Under the pieces are notes generated by a model, which was given only the letters and a program-made list of their open reading frames with translations, did no database searches and was not told where the DNA came from. This document shows, piece after piece, positions 50,464-57,355 of a stretch of DNA of 57,355 nt. Made by a program: the position numbers and the translations under genes. Source of the stretch: Candidatus Latescibacterota bacterium (GTDB lineage Bacteria > Latescibacterota > UBA2968 > UBA8231); assembly GCA_022820485.1 (NCBI GenBank), contig JAJEFJ010000017.1, forward strand, positions 1-57,355, written 5' to 3'. Position 1 is the first letter of the stretch. Every line of letters begins with the position of its first letter.

Positions 50464-50751
50464 ATGATTTATAGGGCAAACGACAGACTCCACGACGCTT
50501 TTGAAAGCGCCTACGAGAGAATGAAAATGACAGGTGTAAATCGCTTCGACATGCACAGGACGCTGCGCATAGACGCCGGAGAAAATCTATATGGTGGGTG
50601 CATCTATCTAGCTGCTGATGTGCAGCTCGAAAAGACCCTATTCGCGCCGAGAGGACGGGGCTGTGTCCCCGACTGAAGCTCGTCTTTGCGAGAGCTCAAC
50701 GTGGCAAGAGGCCGTGGCGCGAAAAAACAACGCGCTGCGGCCTCTTTTTTT
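50464..50751 (+). ncRNA. Candidate structured small RNA ending in an intrinsic terminator
   Basis: Downstream of a TTGACA box (50435-50440) lie successive short hairpins: AGCTG/CAGCT near 50609-50626, CGGGG/CCCCG near 50656-50671, and CTCG/CGAG near 50679-50693. A strong intrinsic terminator (50707-50751) closes the series. No good coding start exists. I could not match it to 6S, RNase P, tmRNA or SRP RNA. The 5' end is a guess. Confidence 0.4.
50707..50751 (+). terminator. Strong intrinsic terminator
   Basis: AGAGGCCG (50707-50714) pairs with CGGCCTCT (50738-50745), with an inner GCGCG/CGCGC stem separated by a TG/TG mismatch. The hairpin is followed by a run of T to 50751. It is a textbook rho-independent terminator. 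Confidence 0.88.
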
Positions 50752-50783
50752 GTGAAAAATGCTTGACATTGTATCAGGTTTAT

Positions 50784-50801
50784 ACTGAACTTTTGTTCAG
50801 T
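50784..50801. promoter_or_regulatory. GAAC-N4-GTTC operator-like palindrome
   Basis: ACTGAAC TTTT GTTCAGT: two 7-base arms with a 4-base spacer. The GAAC-N4-GTTC core is the form of LexA boxes in several Gram-positive and other lineages and of some TetR-type sites. TTGACA (50763-50768) lies just upstream and TATACT overlaps the left arm, but the 12-base gap is too short for a standard promoter. Confidence 0.5.
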
Positions 50802-51054
50802 TAAAAAAGTAGTAAATGGAACCGGGAAAATGAAGACAAAAGAGAACATACGACACTTCAACACCGCCCACGGCGGTGCCAAGATGCGTGTTGCGACCAG
50901 GGCCGGCCGGGTCATCGACGCGCGACCGCGCTTCGCCGCTTTGCGGCGCGGCTTAGACAGCGGGGCGTTGCCGCCCACCCCGGGCGGACGGCAGCGGGTC
51001 TGCGCGACATTCACCAAGCCAACCAAGGACCTCATCGCAAGGAGCAACTACACT

Positions 51055-51147
51055 ATGCGACGCGAGATCATCAATCAAGGACTGATGTACGTACTCATCA
51101 GCCTATTTGTATTCGCGATGATACCGCTCCTACGCTTCCTCAGCTAA
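51055..51147 (+). CDS. 30-residue single-pass membrane peptide
   Basis: ATG 51055 has AAGGAG ten bases upstream. The product is one hydrophobic helix flanked by charged residues (MRREIINQGLMYVLISLFVF and on), ending in LLRFLS. An in-frame ATG at 50830 would give a 105-residue version with a low-complexity, basic N-terminus and weak initiation signals, so I prefer the short form. Function unknown. It is followed by a strong hairpin at 51182. Confidence 0.5.
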   Translation: MRREIINQGLMYVLISLFVFAMIPLLRFLS

Positions 51148-51181
51148 TGGCTATTTGACGCGCAGCGGCATTGCGAAACGG

Positions 51182-51213
51182 CCTGGGGCAGCGGCAGCGA
51201 CCGCTGCCCCAGG
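51182..51213 (+). terminator. 13-bp perfect GC-rich hairpin
   Basis: CCTGGGGCAGCGG, loop CAGCGA, CCGCTGCCCCAGG. There is no T tract afterwards (GACATCAACC), so it may be a terminator of low efficiency or an RNA-stability hairpin. It lies 35 bases after the short membrane peptide and 37 before the DUF5916 gene. Confidence 0.5.
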
Positions 51214-51249
51214 GACATCAACCCCCTCAATTTTAGGACACAGAAAAAC

Positions 51250-53727
51250 ATGCAAGACCACAAGACAAACAACGTCCCAAATCGCAAAGCAAACGTGTGC
51301 GCTCGGCTGACTAACTGGCTGTATTGCTTGGCATCGGTGGCCTGTGCAGTCCTCGGCCCTCGCGCCCTACACGCCCATCAAGCACCCGACCGCGCGCTCG
51401 ACGCCGTGCGTATAGAAGGTACCCGCCCGCAGATCGATGGCGTGCTCGACGATTCAGTGTGGCAGCAGGCCCCGATTTTTACGGGTTTTGTCCAGCGCGA
51501 GCCAGAGGAAGGGCAGCCGGCGAGCGAAAAGACCACCGTCCAGTTGGCGTACGACGACGAGGCGCTCTACGTGGGGATCATGGCCTACGATTCGGCACCC
51601 GAGCAGATCGTCTCGCGCTTGGTGCGCCGCGACCAGTGGACTGAAGCCGATTGGATTCAAGTCAGCTTGGATACGCATCACGACCACCAGACGGGCTATG
51701 CCTTTGCGGTGTACGCCGGTGGATCGATCTACGACGCTGTAATCAAGGACTACGGTTGGGACAACGACACTTGGAACGGCGTGTGGGAATCCGCGCACGT
51801 CATCGGCAACGAGGGATGGAGCGTGGAGTTTGCCATCCCGTTCCACAACCTCCGCTTTAGCAGCGGCGGGGACTGGGGTATCAACATCGCCCGCTACATC
51901 AGCCGCAAGAAGGAACAAGCCTTCTGGGTCATGGTTCCGCGCAAGGAAAGCGGCTCGGTCTCGCGCTTTGCCCACTTAGAGGGCTTAGCGGACATCGAAT
52001 CTACGCGCACGCTGAAACTTTTGCCCTACTCGGTGGGCCGCTCCACCTTTGCAGGTGCACGCGAATTATTCGGCAATGCCGGGGCGGACTTGCGCTACGG
52101 GCTGTCGTCGAATATGTCGCTCAACGCCACGATCAACCCGGATTTCGGCCAAGTGGAAGCCGACCCGGCCGAGCTCAACCTCTCGGTTTTTGAGACCTTC
52201 CAGGATGAGCGCCGCCCCTTCTTCGTGGAGGACGGCGAGGCGTTTGAGACTCCAATCGACCTGTTCTACTCGCGGCGCATTGGCCGCCAGCCCGGCTACC
52301 ACTCGCTGCCCGACGGCTACGACGCGCTCAACGAGAGCGAGTCCACTACCATTCTGGGCGCGGCCAAGCTGACGGGCAAGACCGCGTCCAAGACCACTTT
52401 TGGTCTGCTGACGGCGCTTACTGCCAAAGAGTACGCGCGGATTGAGACGACCATGGTGCGCGAGGTGTCCGGCGAGGAGTACCAAGAGCGCAGCGACTTT
52501 CTGGTCGAGCCGCGCACTCACTTTCTCGTCGGCCGCGTCAAGCAGGACCTATTTGCTGGCAACTCGCACGTCGGCCTCTTGGGCACGGCCGTGCAGCGCG
52601 ACCGCGCGCGCGATGCCTATACCGGCGGCGTGGATTGGACCCTCAAGTGGCGCGACAATGGATACACCTTTTGGGGCCAACTCGCCGGTAGCCGCGCCAC
52701 GGTGGATGACCAGCGCCGCAGCGGTTTGGGTAATATGGCGGTCTTGAGCAAGAACAGCGGCTGGTTGCGCGGCGAGCTTTGGTGGGAGGCCTATTCGCGG
52801 CATTTTGAGATCGACGACTTGGGCTTCCAATGGCGCAGCGACTTCTACAACCCTTGGCTCTGGATCCAACTGCGCAAGGAAGAGGACTGGGCCATCTTTC
52901 GCCGCAATTTCTACAACTTCAATCGCTGGGGCACGTGGAACTTTGACCGCACCAACCTGCAAAACGGCTTTGACTTCAACACCCACCACCAGCTCAAGAA
53001 CTACTGGTGGATCCACTTCGACTACTACCACATGTGGCGGTCTTTCGACGATCTCGATACCCGCGGCGGCCCCCTAATCGCGAGACCAGCGAGCGACGGC
53101 TTTGAGATTGAGCTGGAAAGCGACGACCGCTTTATGGTCAGCGGCTGGGTCGAGTACGAGTGGGACGGCAACTCGGCTGGCAGCACCCACCGCAAGGTCT
53201 CCGGCAGCATCCGCATCCGGCCGACTTCGCGATTCGAGATCAGCCTGCGGCCGCGCTATAGTTGGGGTTTCAACGATGCCCAATGGGTCGAAAACTTCGA
53301 TGCGGATGCCGACGGCGAAGACGATCAATTCGTGTATGGGGAGTTAGACAGCCAAACCCTCGACCTGACGACGCGGGCCAACATTCTCTTTAGCCGCGAC
53401 TTGAGTTTGGAGGTCTATGTGCAGCCTTTTATTAGCGCGGGCCAGTACGCCAACTTCAAGGAATTGGCCCAGCCGCGTTCCTACTCGTTTGTCGCGCATC
53501 CCGGCCCAGAGGAAAGCCCTGATTTTCGCAACCGCTCGCTGCACAGCAACGTCGTCCTGCGCTGGGAGTACAAGCCGGGCAGCACTCTGTTCGTCGTCTG
53601 GTCGCAGTTCCGCCACGACGACTCCGACTTGGGCGCGTTTCGCCCTGGGTACAACCTGCGGCGCAGCTTTGTGGACGAGGGGACTAATATCTTCTTGGTG
53701 AAGCTCAACTATTGGTTGAATATCTAG
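51250..53727 (+). CDS. DUF5916 outer-membrane protein with CBM9-like N-terminal domain
   Basis: 825 residues. Signal-like hydrophobic segment about 22-42. A CBM9/DOMON-type beta domain at about 50-215 has VRIEGTRPQIDGVLDDSVWQQAP, YDDEALYVGIMAYDS and WSVEFAIPFHNLRF. The DUF5916 region follows, with NATINPDFGQVEADPAELNLS and FETFQDERRPFFVEDGEAF as family hallmarks. A long C-terminal half of alternating aromatic-rich strands ends in LVKLNYWLNI, as expected of an outer-membrane beta-barrel. Its role is unknown; it is common in FCB-type bacteria and possibly binds or imports a polysaccharide-type ligand. Confidence 0.9.
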   Translation: MQDHKTNNVPNRKANVCARLTNWLYCLASVACAVLGPRALHAHQAPDRALDAVRIEGTRPQIDGVLDDSVWQQAPIFTGFVQREPEEGQPASEKTTVQLAYDDEALYVGIMAYDSAPEQIVSRLVRRDQWTEADWIQVSLDTHHDHQTGYAFAVYAGGSIYDAVIKDYGWDNDTWNGVWESAHVIGNEGWSVEFAIPFHNLRFSSGGDWGINIARYISRKKEQAFWVMVPRKESGSVSRFAHLEGLADIESTRTLKLLPYSVGRSTFAGARELFGNAGADLRYGLSSNMSLNATINPDFGQVEADPAELNLSVFETFQDERRPFFVEDGEAFETPIDLFYSRRIGRQPGYHSLPDGYDALNESESTTILGAAKLTGKTASKTTFGLLTALTAKEYARIETTMVREVSGEEYQERSDFLVEPRTHFLVGRVKQDLFAGNSHVGLLGTAVQRDRARDAYTGGVDWTLKWRDNGYTFWGQLAGSRATVDDQRRSGLGNMAVLSKNSGWLRGELWWEAYSRHFEIDDLGFQWRSDFYNPWLWIQLRKEEDWAIFRRNFYNFNRWGTWNFDRTNLQNGFDFNTHHQLKNYWWIHFDYYHMWRSFDDLDTRGGPLIARPASDGFEIELESDDRFMVSGWVEYEWDGNSAGSTHRKVSGSIRIRPTSRFEISLRPRYSWGFNDAQWVENFDADADGEDDQFVYGELDSQTLDLTTRANILFSRDLSLEVYVQPFISAGQYANFKELAQPRSYSFVAHPGPEESPDFRNRSLHSNVVLRWEYKPGSTLFVVWSQFRHDDSDLGAFRPGYNLRRSFVDEGTNIFLVKLNYWLNI

Positions 53728-53811
53728 GGCGGGGGATGTAGTTGCCTTATCATGCTGAGGGAGCCGATAAGCGGATGAAGTATCTCAGACCACTTCTACT
53801 GTCGTCGCATT

Positions 53812-55041
53812 TCATAGGGGGTCGTCCGTCTTCGGCTCGCTCGGCGGCCAGTCCGGCTCGGCCGTCACCTGCGCGACCGGCCCCGCCCCTGCGGGATTGG
53901 CCGCCCGCACGGCAAACGCATACGTCACACCGTTTGCCAGTCCTTCGACCCTATGACTCCGCGCCGCCGCACCGCCAGCCACCGGCTCCCACGCCGACCA
54001 CGCTCCCCACACCGGACGACCACGCCATTCATAGCGCGTCAGCACCGGCCCCGCACTCGCTGCCGCCGACCACGTAAGCACCACCCAGCCATCGCCCGCC
54101 ACCGCCTGTAACCCTTCCGGCGCAAACAGGCGACCCGGCGTGGCCATGTCCCATGCCGCATCGCTGGCTCCCTCCGCGTTGACCGCCCGCACCGCCACGA
54201 CATACGGCTGCCCATGCTGCAACCCGCCTACGGAAAAAGACGCCGACTCCGCTGGCGCGGCTATCCCCGCAGTCGTCCAATCCAACAGCCGATCTTCTCC
54301 TTCGTAGAGTTGGTATTCATAGCCGGTCACAGCGGGCACCGGCTTGTCCACCAACACGTGCAGCCGACCCGACGTCGCCACCGCCGACAACGCGCCAGCA
54401 TACACGGCCACCGTTGGCACATCGGGCACTCGCGCTGGCTCCGGCGTTGGGGGGCGTTTGCTGGCGCTGAACACGTCACGCAGGTGATGGACCACCCCGC
54501 GCACGGCCCAACTCACAACGCCTTTGTAGAAGTCGATCATCGCCCACACCATCCGCCCCACATATTCGGCCTGGGTGGTGGAGCGCATTTGTTCGGGCGC
54601 GGCGATCTCGGGCATGGGGTCGGCCTCGGCTACATCGACCACCTGCACCCGCACCGGATAGGAGGTCGCCAAGGCAGGTTGGCCGGGCGCGGTGGCGACT
54701 ACGGTTACTTGATAGTCGTTGTCGGTAGGCGGGACATCGGCGGGGTGTTCGTAGTCAGGGATAGCCCGAAATAACAGCGTCATCGTCTGGTGTTCGGCGT
54801 CGGTGGTGAAGGTAAATGCTCCGGCATCGCGTCCGGCCAGTGACCACACTATCGGATCGCCTTGAGCATTACAGGCGACATAAGTGGCGACTGGAGCGGA
54901 ACTGTTTTCGGCCACCGTGATGTGCTCAAGGCCGGTGATCCTTGGCGGGTCATGCGCGGTCGGGTCGTCGGTCGGGTGTGCGGCTGCGGCGGCGATCAAG
55001 GAGGGTAGCACCAGCCAGAGCAAGCGCCTTTTCTTTTTCAT
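53812..55041 (-). CDS. Secreted protein with cadherin-like and fibronectin type III domains
   Basis: 409 residues. Signal peptide KRRLLWLVLPSLIAAAAA, a cadherin-like domain at about 35-135 (ITVAENSSAPVATYVA; DYQVTVVATAP), a linker with a hydrophobic helical part (about 160-185), then two fibronectin type III domains at about 215-310 and 312-405. GLANGVTYAFAVRAANPAGAG is the second domain's typical strand-loop. The protein ends shortly after the last domain without an anchor or sorting motif. It lies 58 bases after the large repeat protein and was probably co-transcribed with it. Likely surface adhesion. Confidence 0.82.
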   Translation of the reverse strand: MKKKRRLLWLVLPSLIAAAAAHPTDDPTAHDPPRITGLEHITVAENSSAPVATYVACNAQGDPIVWSLAGRDAGAFTFTTDAEHQTMTLLFRAIPDYEHPADVPPTDNDYQVTVVATAPGQPALATSYPVRVQVVDVAEADPMPEIAAPEQMRSTTQAEYVGRMVWAMIDFYKGVVSWAVRGVVHHLRDVFSASKRPPTPEPARVPDVPTVAVYAGALSAVATSGRLHVLVDKPVPAVTGYEYQLYEGEDRLLDWTTAGIAAPAESASFSVGGLQHGQPYVVAVRAVNAEGASDAAWDMATPGRLFAPEGLQAVAGDGWVVLTWSAAASAGPVLTRYEWRGRPVWGAWSAWEPVAGGAAARSHRVEGLANGVTYAFAVRAANPAGAGPVAQVTAEPDWPPSEPKTDDPL

Positions 55042-55099
55042 GGTTGGTCTTCCTTGTGATAGGGGCTGGCCTTCGACGAAGAAGGCCAGCCCCGGGGGG

Positions 55100-57355
55100 T
55101 TACGTGCTCCGGTGGCGGACGTTCAGTTGCAGCGAATAGGTGTCGGTATCGCCATCGGTGTCGCGCACCGTCCACGTTATCCCACACTGGCCGGCCTTGC
55201 TCGGCGCACCACTGACCGACGAAGCGGTCACTGTCAAGCCTGAACACGAGCCGCTGACCGAGTAGCGCAGCGTGCCGTTGCCACCACTAGCGGAAGGGCG
55301 CGTAAAGCTAAAATACTGACCTACCGTCGCTGATCGGGACGTGCCCGACGAGGCAAAGGCTGGCGTGGTATCGGCGGCAACGGAGATTTGCAGTGAATAG
55401 GTGTCCCTATCGCCGTCGGTGTCGCGCACCGTCCATTTAATCCCACAGGAACCGGCCTTGCTCGGCGAGCCACTAACTGACGAGGATGTAATCGTCAAGC
55501 CCGCACACGAGCCGCTGACCGAGTAACGCAGCGTGCCGTTGCCGCCTTTTGCCGCCGGGCGTGTAAAGCTGAAATACTGACCCGTGAGAGCCGAACGGGA
55601 CGTGCCCGAAGAAGCAAACGAGGGCGCCGTGTCGGCAGCCACGTTCAGTTGCAGCGAGTAGGTATCCCTATCGCCGTCGGTGTCGCGCACGGTCCATGTA
55701 ATCCCACAGGAACCGGCCTTGCTCGGACGACCGCTGACCGACGAGGACGTCACTGTCAAGCCTGAACACGAGCCACTGACCGAGTAGCGCAACGTGCCGT
55801 TGCCACCGCTGGCCGATGGGCGAGTAAAGCTGAAATACTGGCCTACTATCGCCGACCGGGACGCACCCGACGAAGCAAACGACGGGGCCGTGTCGGCGAC
55901 CACCGATATTTGCAGCGAATAGGTGTCGCTATCGCCGTCGGCATCGCGCACGGTCCATTTAATCCCACATTGGCCGGCCTTGCTCGGACGACCACTAACT
56001 GACGAGGACGTAACGGTCAAGCCCGCACACGAGCCGCTAACCGAGTAGCGCAGCGTGCCGTTGCCACCGCTGGCCGAAGGCCGCGTAAAACTGAAAATAC
56101 TGACCCGTGAGAGCGTCGCGGGACGTACCCGACGAAGCAAACGAGGGCGCCGTGTCAGCGACCACGTTCAGTTGCAGCGAATAGGTGTCGCTATCGCCGT
56201 CGCTATCGCGCACCGTCCACGTTATTCCACATTGGCCGGACGCACTCGGACGGCCACTAACAGATGAAGACGTAACGGTCAAGCCCGCACACGAGCCGCT
56301 GACCGAGTAGCGTAGCGTGCCGTTGCCACCACTAGCCGAAGGCCGCGTAAAACTGAAATACTGACCCGTGAGGGCGTCGCGGGACGTACCCGACGAAGCA
56401 AACGAAGGAGCCGTGTCGGCGACCACGTTCAGTTGCAACAAATAGGTATCGCTATCGCCATCGGTGTCGCGCACGGTCCATTTAATCCCACATCGGCCGG
56501 ACGCACTCGGACGGCCACTAACTGACGAAGCCGTAGCCGTCAAGCCTGCACACGAACCGCTGACCGAGTAACGCAACGTGCCGTTGCCACCACTAGCCGA
56601 TGGGCGCGTAAAACTGAAATAGTACCCGACGATAGCGTCTTGGGCCGTGCCCGATGGCGAAAACACCGGCTTCGTGTCCGCATCGTCGTCGCGCAGCGTC
56701 ACCGTCGCCTGCCGTGCCGTACCGACGGCGACACGCCCGCCGGCAGCGTCCCAAACGACAGCGATACCGTCTCGTCGTCGCTATCGGCATCCTCGTTGGC
56801 TGTGATACTAAACGACTGCTCCGACACCCCCGAAGCAAACGACACCATGCCTCCGCTCAGCCCCGACACCGTGTAATCGCCCGCTTCCGTTCCCACATCC
56901 GCCGACACCACCACCGGAATGCGCACGGTCTGCGACGGCGACGGCGATAGCCCCACCGACACCTTGACCGCAGCCCCGCCTTCGGTGGCTTGATACGACG
57001 CAGCCCCAAACGACACCGCTATCGTCGCAGCCTGCGGCGTTGCTTTCTGCGACGATGAGGCTCCGGCCCCCGCACCGTTGACCGCCCGCACGGCGAACTC
57101 ATACTGCGTGCCATTGGTCAGCCCTGTGATCGTCGTATCGCGGGCGGCGCTGCCGCCCGGCACGGCCGACCATCCCGGCCAACCATGCCCCGACGACGCC
57201 ACCCGTCCCTGCATCTCATAGCGCACAATCGCCGAACCATTCGACGACGCAGCCGTCCAATTCAACACCACTTGCCCATCCCCACCCGATGCGGTAAGGG
57301 CGGGCACCCCCGGAGGACCCGCTGGCGTGGCCGAAACCACCGCGGAACTGGCTAC
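55100..57355 (-). pseudogene. Large secreted repeat protein with six tandem 87-residue repeats, two frameshifts, cut by window edge
   Basis: On the minus strand the gene enters at 57355 and ends at 55100. The order is a fibronectin type III domain (about 57340-57045), a Calx-beta-like domain (about 57020-56700), then six tandem copies of a 87-residue unit (261 bases) with the core FSFTRPSASGGNGTLRYSVS, two cysteines (SGSC and QCGI) likely disulfide-bonded, and WTVRDxDGDxDTYSLQ. Frameshifts occur near 56700-56740 and at a poly-A run about 56093-56097, where one extra A breaks the otherwise identical TGAAATACTGAC. The extra A may be a sequencing or phase-variation change. The 3' end lacks a sorting motif. 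The true start lies outside the window. Confidence 0.75.

Larger units (their letters stand above)
50384..51054. other. 671-base gene-poor stretch with hairpins, terminator and operator-like palindrome
   Basis: No confident protein gene. A 70-codon frame from ATG 50464 to TGA at 50676 lacks a ribosome-binding site. A 105-codon frame from ATG 50830 contains a G/C-rich, low-complexity middle and ends in the short membrane peptide at 51055. A TTGACA box at 50435-50440 could be a -35 element. The features listed separately suggest one transcribed, structured RNA followed by a regulated promoter region. Confidence 0.5.

Noticed and set aside
50464..50676. 70-codon ORF as a protein gene
   Set aside because: No ribosome-binding site, no recognisable fold, and it covers hairpins that suggest an RNA. 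Kept only as part of a candidate RNA region.
50763..50786. TTGACA and TATACT as a standard promoter
   Set aside because: The spacing is 12 bases, too short for a typical sigma-70 promoter. I retain only the palindrome as a regulatory site.
1..57355. CRISPR arrays, rRNA and tRNA genes
   Set aside because: I saw no array of regularly spaced direct repeats and no recognisable rRNA. No clear tRNA cloverleaf was spotted by eye; a tRNA scan could still find one.

Overview
The window looks like a chromosome segment from a high-GC, Gram-negative, free-living or host-associated heterotroph. Supporting traits are RND efflux pumps, outer-membrane and lipoprotein genes, futalosine-pathway menaquinone genes, many sugar-acid and sulfated-sugar enzymes, and an extracellular protein with a YPNPFNP-type C-terminal sorting domain. 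This mix resembles Latescibacterota (WS3) and related FCB-superphylum genomes. That is inference from gene content, since no rRNA or other phylogenetic marker locus was available beyond hisS, clpP, purM and mutM.

Region 1 (1-7.2 kb) is an accessory island that looks lower in GC than the rest. It holds an interrupted leishmanolysin-like lipoprotein gene, an interrupted small membrane protein gene, small unknown genes, an IS1595-type transposase, and a minus-strand array: a two-gene PD-(D/E)XK nuclease module, a phage-type small protein and a divergent DnaB-like helicase. Each minus-strand unit is preceded by the same hairpin-bearing repeat. A WYL regulator (7.2-8.2 kb), a class I amidotransferase and a three-domain DUF5069 protein follow in a tightly coupled minus-strand run.

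Region 2 (10.4-24.9 kb) is mostly core. It holds mutM, clpP, a GT39-type membrane glycosyltransferase, an operon of one membrane fusion lipoprotein plus two RND permeases (one about 1300 residues with two large insertions) and a DUF2442 gene, then a rhodanese/siroheme-synthase pair, a possibly frameshifted lipoprotein, a HAD phosphatase and a Uma2 nuclease-like gene.

Region 3 (24.9-50.4 kb) is metabolic: a secreted M28 peptidase, a UbiA prenyltransferase, two enolase-superfamily enzymes, hisS, two xylose-isomerase-like TIM barrels, a choline-sulfatase-like enzyme, an AraD1/GguC-like FAH protein, mqnD-mqnB, purM, an NAD-dependent epimerase/uronate-dehydrogenase-like protein, ThuA-like and Gfo/Idh/MocA proteins and an AEC transporter. 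This suggests catabolism of sugar acids and sulfated compounds. It is broken by two defence-type insertions, a PD-(D/E)XK-like protein (31.6 kb) and a two-gene type II restriction-modification system (34.1-35.8 kb), and by a family of three PD40 beta-propeller proteins around an FG-GAP protein.

Region 4 (50.4-57.4 kb) has a gene-poor stretch with hairpins, a strong terminator and an operator-like palindrome, then a DUF5916/CBM9-like outer-membrane protein and two secreted fibronectin/cadherin-type repeat proteins. The last carries six tandem 87-residue repeats, two frameshifts, and runs off the window edge.
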